From Chamaelirium japonicum (Eukaryota; Streptophyta; Magnoliopsida; Liliales; Melanthiaceae): 64,000 nt of DNA. Within the stretch, counting starts at the first letter, position 1; every line of letters starts with the position of its first letter. The stretch covers positions 44,541,740 to 44,605,739 of the forward strand of contig OX393552.1 of the NCBI GenBank assembly GCA_947650365.1. Direction: 5' to 3'. Made by a program: the position numbers and the translations under genes. Positions 52,593 to 64,000 of this stretch are shown here, piece by piece. The notes under the pieces are model-generated. The model ran no database searches. It was not told the origin of the DNA and saw only the letters and a list, made by a program, of their open reading frames with translations.

Positions 52593-53796
52593 TCAGCCTC
52601 CACCACCAAGGGCGGTGAAGGCACAATGTCCATCACGACGGCGGTGACTACTTGACGGCACGGAGAACGGCCACCTCCTCGAGAGCTGGCCTACGGACTT
52701 GAGGCTGATGAAGTAGCGGGCGAAGACGCGAAGCTTGCGGTTAAGTTAGCAAGAAAAATTTATTAGCTTAGACATAGTAATTAAGAATGTTCTTACACAT
52801 TTTGGGAGATTACCATAATAAATACAAAAACAAAAATTTATACAATTTTTTTTTTTATTTTTGGAACTGCCACAATAAATTTGAAAAGTTGAAGTAAAAC
52901 CTATACACATATGGGAGGTAATGTACGTATAAGATAAACCTATACATTACACTCTCATATTACCTAGCTATTTTTTCTCTTACTGTCTCCTCCAAAAATG
53001 AGTCGCAGTTCAACTAGTTCGATAATATCTTTGATATACTTTTGATCTGTTATGTTACTTCTTCTGAAATATGTTTTATTTGCTTTTCTTCTGCTACTTC
53101 ACTATTATTGTATTATATCTTTGATATAGGATGATCAAGTAGGCAATATCCATGGCACTATCGTGGTTGCGATACGAAGTGGGAAAGGATCTTTCCCACT
53201 TCGTATCGCAACCACGATAGTACCATGGATATTGCCTACGTGATCATCCTATATCAAAGGTATAATACAACAATAGTGAAGTAGCAGAAGAAAAACAAAC
53301 AAAACAGATTTCAGATGAAATAACATAACAGATCAAATGTATATCAGAAGTATTACCGAACTACTTGAACTGCGACTCATCTTTGGAGGAGACAGTAGCA
53401 AAAGAAGTAGCTAGTTGTATACGAATATAATGTATAGGTTTATCTTATAGGCACATTACCTCCCATATGTGTATAGGTTTTACTTCAACTTTTCAGATTT
53501 TTTGTGGCAGTCCCAAAAATTTTAAAAAAATTTTGTATAAATTTATGCTTTTGTATTTATTGTGGCAATCTCCCAAAATGCGTAAGAACATCCTTAATTA
53601 CTCTGTCTAAGTTAATAATTTTTTATTGCTAACCTGACTACAAGGTTCGCGTCTTCGCCCCCTTCTTCACCATCCTCAAGTCCATAGGCTAGCTCTCCAG
53701 GAGGTAGTCGCCCTTCGTGCCGTCAGGTAGTATCCGTCGATGTCGTCGTGATGGACATCGTGTCGTCGCTGCCCCTGGTGGTGGAGGGGGGACTTT
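52593..53796. repeat. Large palindrome, copy B
   Basis: Arms of about 600 bp meet near 53187. The centre is shorter than in copy A (GTGGGAAAGGATCTTTCCCAC), making it a closer inverted repeat with almost no loop. Confidence 0.88.
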
Positions 53797-56382
53797 TCAG
53801 ATGGCACTATCGTGGTTACGATACGAAGTGGGAGGGGAATATGGGTTGCTACGGATACGAGGCTAACGACAGAAACGAGAGAACTTGTTGAAGTTGGTAA
53901 AATCTCTCTCTCTCTCTCTCTCCCTCTCTCTCTCTCTCTCTTTCTTTCTCTCTCTCTAATAGATATTTGAACTTTTGTACGGATTGCAAAAGAAGGGGCT
54001 TTCAAGATCGTTAAAATCAATAATCGCGTAACTGCCTTATTATATGGGTATTGGTACAAAAGTGCACATGTACACTCAAGATCTTCAAAACGTAGTTTCA
54101 CAATGACTTTAATTAGGTAAAGTAAATTACCATAGCATCTTTTATCTCTCACGATAGAGTAGTTAATGCATTGATCTCTCAAGTATGTTTTTAAACTATT
54201 TAGCTAATTTCACATTGGTCCCTCAAGTATGTTTTTAAACTCACTACATAAAAAAGGATTAACGACAATCACAATCGTTGTTATAAGTCTCTATAAATGC
54301 CACTAAAACTTCTAATGACGACTTAATAGCGACCAGTTCAATCGTTACTAAAGGTTATGTCGCTATATAACATATAACGATTAAGTTTGATTGCCGCTAG
54401 ATGTCAAAAAACTGGCGGCACATATTATTAGCTATAGTGACAATTGTTTTTTCCGTGATTAATATTTTACTAAAATAAATTTATTTTATTTTATAAAAAT
54501 GCTTCACTAAAATTATGACTTTAACAATAGATCATCTAAGCCACTATAAATTCAAAGATTAGCGACGATCGTAGATGACATTATAGCTCCAATGTTTAGT
54601 GACGGTCACGTCCAACACTAGAAATACAAAGGTTTAGGTGGCGTTCATGGTGGCCATAAAATCTTGTACTAATTGCGGCAATCATAATTACTATTATAAT
54701 TCTATCGTTTAGTACTATTATATCTTCTACAGAGAGCCATTTTCAAGATCAACAATTTTTCTTTTTTATTAATTCTTTATGAAATTTTAAGCCGCTAGAG
54801 AGAGGACAAAATTAACAACACGTGATATACAATCCAATAAATATCAATAGAATTCTCATAACTTGAAAAACAAGATGTCTCAAAAAGCGAATGTGCTTGC
54901 CTCACCAAGCCTTTTAACTAAAACCATAAGGAATATTTGAGACACATGTTTAAAACTATAAAATGATGAACATGTGTCCAACTAAGAAGCACTGACACTG
55001 GTACGAGGACATGGGTACGACACGACACGGGTACGCCGACACGACAAATCCTAAAAAAAGGGGACACTGGTACGGCGGGAACACGACAAAATAAATTAAT
55101 ATTTTATGTATGTTTTTAATTCATATAAATTTTAATAACTGAAAAAACCTCATAAAAAATAACTAAAATAAAATTTTAATGCCCACTGAATCGCAACCGT
55201 TAATTACACTTAGCCCGATCGGTGAATTGCACACAGCCTTAAATGACATGGAAAAGAACAGTTGTGTTTTAGTTTTGGCTTCAACCTATCTGAAACCTCA
55301 GAGGATCAGATAGGTTAAAACTAAAATTGAATCATAACCTTCTGTTATAACCAACCTGACGAGTGAATCACACTCAGGCCCAAATGGTATGCATAAGAAC
55401 TACTGCGATTCAATTTTGGCTTCAACTTATCTGATCCTCTAAGGTTTTAACCTCAGAGGATCAGATAGGTTGAAGCTAAAACTGAATCACAACAGCTTAT
55501 GAACCTACCCTATATCGAACAACCCGTCGTGTTCGGTGCATGTCCGACTCCTGGAAGCACGTGAGACACAGCACATGTGTGTCCATTGCGTGTCCGGCGA
55601 GTGTCAGTGTTGGACACGTGTCCCACACGGGTACGAGGGCCTGAGAAATTGTTCATGCTTCCTAGCCCGACCCACTCGACAATTCCCACTTCACTCCTAA
55701 GTAAATCGAGAGGAGGAGGAGTTGAACCCACAACCTCCTCACCAAAACATCAGATGCTTTGCCAACCATAGGCTTAAATTCTTCAATCTTGATTTTGTTC
55801 TTACATGGGTACATAACATTGTTGGAAAATACATTGGATCTATTTCAATATATAACAGTATTGAAAATGATTATATTGGATTCTTGTGGATTCCAATTGG
55901 AAAACAAAAAAGTTCAAAACAGTGCCAGCACACTGTATTATAAACTTTAATATTGTCGATCTTGTACCATAACTAGATTGATTTCCTTGTTCCAAAATCT
56001 CTAGTCAGTTTAATAAGTAACCAAGATAGTTATGAAGTTAATCTGGCTAGGGCTGATGAGCTCTTCAAGCACCTCTTTGATTCCGTTAGTCAATATTTTA
56101 GAAATTGTTTTACCATGAAAACTACACAGTGAGCTAAGCTTGAACTGCTGCACTGATTGACATTGTTTTTCTTTGGAGTGTGAAGAGTCTAATTTACTTT
56201 TTTAAAAGCTCTCTTTTAAACGCATACCTCTTAGCCAAGACATCATAATAATGTCCAAGCAAAAATGACATAAGGAAGCAGGAAAACCATCCCTTCCAAG
56301 GGCCTTGTCTTGATCAAATTCCTTTGCCACTTTTTATGATCCCTTATTTAGAACCTCCCTCTTTAGACACAAAGAAGCCGCT
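53797..56382. other. Copy-B counterpart of 20847-23417
   Basis: A CT microsatellite at 53902-53958, CACTA-like subterminal words at about 54240-54730, and paired hairpins at 55270-55489. The region is otherwise non-coding. Confidence 0.6.
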
Positions 56383-57926
56383 TGATGGAGACATCCGGCC
56401 ACCCATCACACGAGTGTACGGACGTCGACGGAGGCGGGCTACACATTTGACGTCACTATGACTTGGAGGATAATGGGCCCAGCGCATCTTTGGCCCAACT
56501 GCTGCATTGACGTTCAGAAGGAATTATTTGTGATACTTATATCTACAAGGGGTTATTTGTATATTGTATTGTTTATGTTTGTATTTCAGTGGCTGCAATT
56601 CCAACCGATGAGCATGAGGGTGTAATGGGTTGGTGGGTTATTTGTTAATAGTAGTGGGTGTAGTTTTCTTTTCTGTTGTTGGGAGTAGTGGGTGTAAAGG
56701 GTAGTTAATAGTAGTGGGTGTAGTTTTTTTTTCAGTTTTTAGTTATTGGGAAGACAAAAAGGGAAGGAGATTGCTGTACTTGGCATTAATGGTTTAATGA
56801 AAAGAAATCTATTTTTTCTATTCAGTGGATTCCGACCTCTCTCTCTCTATCTCTCTCTCCTTTTCTTTTCTGTTCCTGTGAGCCTGTCCCTACCCTGAGC
56901 CTGAACCCACACCACTTCCTTACGGTGTCGACTACCACCCAAAGTCCGGTCGCCCCACCTCCCCGACACCGGCCCCGCCCGCCGACCTGATGCACTGTGC
57001 CACCCGAAGCTCGACCGCCCCACCTCCCTGAAGCCGGCCCCGCCCGCCGGCCTGTAGCGCCGCCACCCAAAGCCCGACCGCCCACCTCCCTAACACCAGC
57101 CCCGCCCGTCGGCCTGAGGCGCCGCCACCCGAGCCCCGGCCGCCCCACCTCCTCGATGCCGGCCCGCCCGCCGGCCTGTGGCATCGCCACCCGAAGCTCG
57201 GCCGCCCCTCCTTCTCGACGCCGGCCAACTCGGCTGGAACCCGTCCACTGGTTCGTGGTCTTGACCACCGTCCGAGATCAGGTCGCTGCCCATAGTCTGT
57301 TTACTCTGATTGGCACCAACGACTCTTGTAGCAACCATTCTCCGGTACCTGCGGCTTCGACTGTTGGACGCCCTACTTTGCAGGCTTCCGACTCCTCTCG
57401 CAGACCACACAATTTTCAATCATGAAGTCCGCGTTGGGAATGCGAGTTCCACCGTATGAAACCCATCGTCTACTTGTGGAAGTCTGCTCTTTGTGAAGTC
57501 GTCTATCCATTCCTTGCACTGCATCGTATTACATCAAGTTTAGTTCTTCATTGAGCATGATCAATATGTGAAAATTACTACTGCTGATTTGTGCATATAA
57601 TTGATCACATATATTACTCTTAACATTAACCAATTAAGCCTACCCAGTTTTGAAATCCTTGCGGTTATTTAGACATCCACTGTTAATTATAGATTTGTTC
57701 CCTATACCAACGGAAACTTCTACGCTTCCAATGACCCAATCGCTTCCTTATTTTAGATTGACTCGCATTACAAAACTGCAATTGCCTATTTAATATCATA
57801 TTCATCTAGTGTTAAGCTTTGCTTATAATTAAATCAGTACTTGTTAAAGTTAATAATTGGATACTTGTCTCAATTGTTTGCTGATTTTGCATATCACTTA
57901 GGCATTGTATCAATGGTCCTACGTCA
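56383..57926 (+). repeat. 5' LTR of gypsy copy B (1544 bp)
   Basis: Begins TGATGGAGAC and ends CCTACGTCA. I count about 8 differences from the copy-A 5' LTR in the first ~265 bases. Confidence 0.92.
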
Positions 57927-57929
57927 GTT

Positions 57930-57941
57930 TGGTATCAGAGC
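57930..57941 (+). promoter_or_regulatory. Primer-binding site, gypsy copy B
   Basis: TGGTATCAGAGC, three bases after the LTR, as in copy A. Confidence 0.9.
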
Positions 57942-58045
57942 AATGTCAGTATAGAGAACCAACGTAATTTGCATACATATACGTACTAGAGTGCATACGT
58001 CTCCATAGTGGCCTAGAAATCGACTCCCAAGAATCCCACTTCATT

Positions 58046-59170
58046 ATGGAACCCACTCTAGCTGACGTGATAAAATCCTTAAATGAGTTAGCCGCCACAG
58101 TGCAAGTGGCCAATGAAGCCCGTCGAGCATCAGACCACGAAACCAAAACTCGCTTCCATCAAATAGAAACCCAACTCCAACCAGGTTTGGATCGTAATAT
58201 GGGCGAGGGATCGCAAATAGGCGGTAATGGTGAGCGTGAAAGGCAAGCTAAAAATGTCTTTAGACATCAGCCACCGTACCCGCCACCGTACCAAGGTCGT
58301 CATGGGCAAGGTCCTAACCTTGTTTTCTGGAACAATTTCGATCAAGATCCGGTTGAACGAGCGATGAGGAGTATCAGGTTGGATGCTCCGGCCTTTGATG
58401 GTCGGTTGGACCCAAAAGCATTTTCAGATTGGGTGTTCGACATAGATCACTTCTTTCAATGATATAACCTATCGGAAAATCGTAGAGTCCGATTTGCCAA
58501 GATGAAATTGATTGGCAATGCCAAACTTTTCTGGCAAAATGTGGAGCAGAGCATCCACAAGCGGCACCAACCCCCAATAGTTGATTGGGAGGAGATGAAG
58601 GAAAATTTTAAGGAAAAGTACCTACCTCAAACCTATTAAGCCGACCTACTAGATAAATGGTATAATTTGAAGCAAAGAAGCAGGACAGTAAGTGATTACA
58701 TCGCTCAGTTCGATGAACTAATTATGAGATGTAACACTACTGAGGATGAGGTCGTCACCTTATCAAGATTCCGAGCTGAATTACGTGATGACTTAAGGAG
58801 AGAACTTTTCATTCGTGAAATCACTACCCTAGAACAAGCTTTCACCCTAGCCCATAATTGTGAACAGTTCCTTAGACCTCAATTCCTAAAACATTTTGAA
58901 CCTGGAAGTACACCCATTACTTTTCAAATTCCTGGTAGCAAGGCCCCTATTGGGCCACCCAAATACAAGCCTGCTACCACCAATCCCATCAGTGGAAGAG
59001 ACAATAGAGGCAAAGGAATGTTGGGCGAGGCACCTTGAATTTGAAGTCGAGTCCAGTGTTTTCGATGTCATGGCTTTGGACATATGGCTGCTCAATGCCC
59101 TAACAAAGAAATTCCCAAAAATCCGATAATTGAGGAGCAAGAGGAGGATGACGAAGCTCTAGGAGAGGAT
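58046..59170 (+). pseudogene. gag of gypsy copy B, broken
   Basis: The frame starts MEPTLADVIKSLNELAATVQ and runs 138 codons to a TGA at 58460-58462, then resumes (FAKMKLIGNAKLFWQNVEQ; SRTVSDYIAQFDELIMRC) to a TAA near 58638 and a frame change near 59030. It encodes a Retrotrans_gag capsid and a CCHC knuckle near 59055-59098. The TGA after HFFQ is shared with copy A. Confidence 0.88.
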
Positions 59171-59363
59171 GTGTATGATCCGAATGACTTTTCCCTTGAA
59201 GATGAGTATGGGGATGATGGGGAGCACTTGGGATGTATCAGAACACCTACTGAAGGGTACTCTGGTGCTTCATCCCTAGGGGTTGTTCGATGTGCACTAA
59301 CCCACCCAAAAGAAAGTGATGATTGGAGGTGAACGACTATCTTTAGCACAATTGTCAAATGTG

Positions 59364-62300
59364 GGGACAAGAACTGTAAGGTGATAATTGACAGCGGGAG
59401 TTGCATCAATGCTGTCTCCGCAAGCGTCATCTCTCGGCTTGGCTTTTCACCGATACCACACCCTACTCCTTATAAGGTTTCATGGGTTGACACAACATCT
59501 ATACCCATCAAAGAAAGATGTTTGGTCCCTATTCAATTCCTTGCCTATAATGATAAAGTATAGTGCGATATCATTCCGATGGATGTTGGGCATGTCATTG
59601 TAGGGCGACTTTAGCTGTTTGACCTGGATGTTACTATCTATGGTCGCTCTAACTCATGCTCATTCATTTTTGAAGGAAGACAGATCAAGCTGACCCCTCT
59701 TCAACCTAAGCCCACTAACAAGGTTAAACAAAAAGAACCTTCAAAAGAAAAGGGGTTGCATATCATTAGTCTCACAGAGTTTGAGAAGGACATATCTAAA
59801 GAGTCCATTATGTTTGCCCTCGTCACCAAGGAGGTCACTGTGGAATTTCAAGACAATTTCCCGAAAGAAGTTATCCTTGTCTTGAAAGAATTTGAAGACA
59901 TTTTTCCAGAAGATCTTCCAAATCACCTGCCCCAATGCGTGACATACAACACGCCATTGACCTTGTTCCGGGAGCCTCATTACCGAATCTACTCCATTAC
60001 AGGCTCAATCCTACTAAGCATGCAGAACTCAAGCGTCAAGTGGACGATTTGTTACAAAAGGGATTTATCAAAAAAAGCCTCAGTCCTTGTGCTGTCCCCG
60101 CTCTCCTTACCCTTAAGAAAGATGGATCCTGGAGAATGTGTGTGGATAGCAGGGCCATCAACAGAATCATGGTAAAATACCATTTTTCCATCCCGCGTTT
60201 GGATGATATGCTCGATATGATGGCTGGTGCCACTATTTTTTCAAAGATCGACTTGAAGAGTGGATACCATCAAATTCGAATCCGACCTAGAGATGAGTGG
60301 AAGACCACCTTTAAAACAAAGGATGGTCTATACGAATGGATGGTGATGCCCTTTGGATTATCCAATTCCCCTAGTACTTTTATGCGTGTCATGGCGCAGG
60401 TACTACGACCATTCATGGGCAAATTCCTTGTGGTGTATTTTGACGATATACTCATCTATAGTAGGTCCACAAAGGAACATATTGATCACCTCAAACAGGT
60501 CTGCTACACCCTAAGGAAGGAAAGTTTGTACGCCAATCTTAAAAAGTGCTCTTTCCTTACAGACCAAGTTATATTCTTAGGATTCATTGTATTCTCAGAA
60601 GGGGTGTCTGCTGACCTACAGAAGGTCAACGCGATAGTTGAATGGCCAATTCCCAAGACCATCCATGATGTGAGGAGTTCCCATGGATTGGCCACCTTCT
60701 ACGGACGTTTCATCAGGAATTTCAGCACTATTATGTCTCCAATCACATAGTGCCTAAAGAAAGGGGAGTTTCGATGGTCGAATGCCGCCACCCGTGCGTT
60801 CGACGAGATTAAGAAGCGAATGACCGAAGCACCAGTAATGCATCTGCCCGATTTCATAAAAGCTTTTGAAGTTGCATGCGATACTTCCGGTGTTGGAATT
60901 GGTGGAGTCCTAAGTCAAGAAGGACATCCTATTGCCTACTTCAGCGAGAAGTTGAACGAAGCAAAACAAAAGTACTCCACCTACGACACTGAGTTCTATG
61001 CGGTAGTCCAAGCTCTGAGATATTGGCGTCATTATCTCTTGCCGCAAGAATTTGTCTTATACTCGAACCATGAAGCCCTAAGGTACCTAAAATCTCAGAA
61101 AAAGGTGAATTTTCAACATGGTCAATGGGTAGTTTTTCTACAAGCCTATATGTTTGTTCTTAAACATAAAGCAGGAGTTGAGAATAAAGCTGCATATGCA
61201 TTAAGTCGAAGGATGACCCTATTACTTGCTGTCAGTGCAGAAGTTATCGGGTTCGAGAAGCTCAAGGAAGAATATGAGTCATGCCTAGACTTTGGAGATG
61301 TCTATACGGATCTGAAGAACGAACTGATTCGAGAAGTAGATGACTTCTATCTCCAAGATGGGTACCTGTTCCGAGCTAATAAATTACGTATTCCTCGCAC
61401 TTCGGTTCAAGAATTTCTGATCTGGAAAATACACGCTGGAGGTCTGTCCAGACATTTTGGGCGAGATAAGACTATTGAAGAGGTTGAACGACAATTCTTT
61501 TGGCCAAGTCTGAAGCGTGATGTTGCTAAATTAATTGGCCAGTGTCGCACGTGCCAAATGTCCAAACAACGTAAGCGTAGTACAGGTCTATATACTCCTT
61601 TGCCCATACCTGACCGTCTATGGCAAGATGTGAGTATGGATTTTGTGCTCGGATTACCTCGCACCTTTCAAAAGAATGACTCTATTTTTGTCATCGTTGA
61701 CCGATTCTCAAAAATGGTCCATTTTGTTCCGTGTTTTAAAACCTTTGATGCTTCCAAGGTGGCAAAGCTTTATTTTGATAATGTTGTAAAGTTACATGGA
61801 CTTCCTAAGTCTATTGTTTCTGATCGAGATGTTAAATTTACAAGCTACTTTTGGAAGACCTTGTGGGCGATGATGGGAACCAAGCTTAAATTCTCAACTG
61901 CTTACCATCCCCAAACCGATGGGCAGACCGAAGTGGTCAATCACAGTTTAGGGAACTTATTACGTTGCCTTGTGGGTGAAAATAACAGGAATTTGGATTC
62001 AATCCTATGAGTCGCCGAGTTTGTATATAATAATTCCATCAATAGGAGTATAGGCATGAGTCCATTTGAAATCGTCCACGGGTTTAAACCTAACAAGCCT
62101 ATAGGTCTTCTCCTTATGTCACCATACACACGAATTTCTAAGTCTGCACAGTTATTTGCATAGCATATGCATGATTTGCATCATAATATCAACAAGCAAA
62201 TTGAAAAAAGCAATATCAGCTATAAAACTTATGCAGATTCTCGAAGACGTTATAAGGATTTTAAAATTGGTGATTATGTGATGGTTAGGCTCTGACCCTA

Positions 62301-62745
62301 ACGGTATCCTTTAGGAGCCGTAAAAAAATTGCAGGCTCGTAGTTCGGGACTTTTTAAAATTTTGAAGCGAATTGGTCAAAACACTTATGTCGTAGACTTA
62401 TCGTTGGATTACGGGATCAGCTCAATATTTAACGTAGAAGATTTGGATAGCTTTAAAGGTTCAGCAGTAGTCCCAAGTGACCCATTCTTTCAACCTAACC
62501 TTGAAGCTTCTGATAGACTTATACCTGATATTGTACTGCTACCACATCCTCCCGCACAAAACGAATAGATTGACGATATTCTCGATGAACAGATAATTTC
62601 TACATGAGAAGGTGGCTTTCAGCGATATCTAGTCAGATGGAGGGATCGACCCGACTCCGAGTGCACTTGGATTACTCGAGATGACATACAATGTTTGTCT
62701 CTAGATTTACTCGAGCACTATTAGAGCAAGCATGACTTAAACTCG
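59364..62745 (+). pseudogene. pol of gypsy copy B, broken (PR-RT-RH-IN-chromodomain)
   Basis: Protease IDSGS near 59388. RT in the open frame 59935-60750 ([22 protein letters not shown] near 60435-60461). A TAG stops this frame at 60748-60750, unlike copy A. RNase H and integrase are in the 396-codon frame 60820-62010 ([66 protein letters not shown]). The TGA ending it at 62008-62010 and the stops near 62566 and 62605 are also in copy A. A chromodomain-like tail (FQRYLVRWRDRPDSE) follows near 62620. Further stops at 62161 (TAG) and 62293 (TGA) are private to copy B. Confidence 0.92.
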
Positions 62746-62777
62746 ATAGGGTCGAGTTCTCCCTACTCCGGGAGGAT

Positions 62778-64000
62778 TGATGGGGACATCCGGCCACCCA
62801 TTACACGAGTGTACGAACATCGAAGGAGGCGGGCTACACATTCGACCACACTATGGCTTGGAGGATAATGGGCCCAACGCATCTTTGGCCCAACTGCTGC
62901 ATTGAGATCCAGAAGGAGTTATTTGTGATTCTTATATCTACAAGGGGCTATTTATATATTGTGTTGTTTCTGTTTGTCTTTTAGTGGCTGCAATTCCAAC
63001 CGATGGGCATAAGGGTGTAATGGGTTGGTGGGTTACCTGTTAATAGTAGTGGGTGTAGTTTTCTTTTCAGTTTTCAGTCGTTGGGAAGATAAAAAGGGAA
63101 GGAGATTGAATAGTAGTGGGTGTAGTTTTCTTTTCAGTTGTTAAGAGTAATGAGTGTAAAGGATAGTTAATAGTAGTGGGTGTAGTTTTCTTTTTAGTTT
63201 TTAGTTTTTAGTCGTTGGGAAGATAAAAAGTGAAGGAGATTGCTGTGCTCGGCATTGATGGTTTAAAGAAAAGAAATCTCTTTTTGTATTCGGTGGATTC
63301 CGACCGACCTCTCTCTCTCTATATATCTCTCCTTTCTTTTCTTTTCTGTTCATGTGAGCCTGCCCCTACCTCTAGTCTGAACCCACACCACTTCCTCACG
63401 GTGTCGACTGCCACCCAAAGCCCGGCCGCCCCACATCCCCGACACCGGACCCGCCCGCCGGCCTGAGGCGCCGCCACCCGAAGCCCGACCGCCCCACCTT
63501 CCCGACGCCGGCTCCGCCCGCCGGCCTGTGGCGCAGCCACCCGAAGCCCGACCGCCCACCTCGCTGACACCCGCCCCGCCCGCCGGCCTGAGGCGCCGCC
63601 ACTCGAACCCCGGCCGCCCCACCTCCTCGACGCCGGCCCGCCCGCCGGCCTGTGGCATCGCCACCCGAAGCCCGGCCGCCCCTCCTTCTCGACGCCGGCG
63701 AACTCGGCTGGAGCCCGTCCACTGGTCCGTGGTCTTGACCACCGTCCGAGATCAGGCCGCCGCCCACAGTCCGTCTACTTTGATTGGCACCAACGACTCT
63801 TGTAGCAACCATTCTCCGGTACCTGCGGCTTCGACTGTTGGACGACCTACTTTGCAGGCTTCCGACTCCTGCAGACCACAGAATTTCCGATCACGAAGTC
63901 CGCCATCGGGAATGCGAGTCCCGCCGTATGAAAACCGTCGTCTACTTGTGGAAGTCTGCTCTTCGTGAAGTCGTCTATCCGTTCCTTGCACCTGCATGGT
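62778..64000 (+). repeat. 3' LTR of gypsy copy B, truncated by window end
   Basis: Begins TGATGGGGAC after CCGGGAGGAT. It differs from the copy-A 3' LTR by an extra ~65-bp internal copy of GTAGTGGGTGTAGTTTTC and its flank near 63045-63110. The GC-rich 62-bp units are at about 63415-63700. Confidence 0.92.

Larger units (their letters stand above)
47172..64000 (+). repeat. Segmental duplication, copy B (runs off the window)
   Basis: Collinear with copy A from GGTAGAGTCCG onward. Copy-B-only insertions are 47426-49354 and 50251-51389. It lacks the MULE and the 264-bp inner MITE. It ends in the window inside the gypsy 3' LTR. Confidence 0.9.
56383..64000 (+). mobile_element. Degenerate Ty3/gypsy element, copy B (3' LTR incomplete in window)
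   Basis: Same insertion site as copy A, preceded by CCGCT. 5' LTR 56383-57926, primer-binding site 57930-57941, gag from 58046, pol to about 62745, 3' LTR from 62778 to beyond the window. More of its frame is open than in copy A, but stops remain. Confidence 0.93.

Noticed and set aside
23418-64000. Two independent gypsy insertions
   Set aside because: Both copies share kilobases of left flank, the same CCGCT junction and several stops, and their 5' LTRs are closer to each other than to their own 3' LTRs.

Overview
The window is nuclear DNA of a flowering plant. The evidence is spliced genes with GT-AG introns, an organelle-type PPR-DYW gene, and nested plant transposons: Mutator-like (MULE), hAT, CACTA, Ty3/gypsy and Ty1/copia. 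The PPR gene is GC-rich from its 5' end, which fits a non-grass monocot or a magnoliid, but I cannot name the species. I saw no rRNA, tRNA, CRISPR or bacterial-style operon. All coordinates and motif matches come from reading by eye.

Layout. 1-5180 holds tandem repeats (a 196-bp array, C-rich minisatellites), a short LTR with a primer-binding site, and an inverted repeat. 5181-31324 is copy A of a large direct segmental duplication. Copy B starts at 47172 and runs off the window end. Both copies carry the same MITEs, the same ~1.2-kb palindrome and the same degenerate Ty3/gypsy element. Copy A is interrupted by an 11.8-kb MULE (5883-17692). Copy B keeps the uninterrupted target site (49528-49536) but has its own insertions (47426-49354 and 50251-51389). 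Between the copies lie unassigned intergenic DNA (31325-34399), a decayed CACTA transposase (34400-35345), a tandemly duplicated palindrome carrying an unidentified coding fragment (35932-40020), minisatellites (42201-43728) and the one recognisable host gene, a CRR2-like PPR-DYW gene (43777-45873).

The most interesting unit is the MULE. It has 82-bp terminal inverted repeats and a perfect 9-bp target-site duplication. It carries an intact nine-exon gene for an 848-residue DUF1985 plus Ulp1-type (C48) cysteine protease, and a MuDR-type transposase read towards it from the other end. The transposase gene is broken by one frameshift and two TGG-to-TGA stops. Two arrays of a 91-bp repeat flank the Ulp1 gene, and every unit contains a GACGAAAT/ATTTCGTC hairpin. 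The facing arrangement resembles maize MuDR (mudrA facing mudrB), with the protease in the mudrB position. Ulp1-carrying MULEs are known (KI-MULEs of Arabidopsis, CUMULE of melon). The doubled palindromic arrays and the protease outlasting the transposase are the parts that may be new.

The order of events can be read partly from the sequence. The gypsy element inserted first: its own LTRs differ by about 10% over the first 265 bases. The region was then duplicated: matching 5' LTRs in A and B differ by about 3% over the same stretch. The MULE and other elements then entered one copy or the other.
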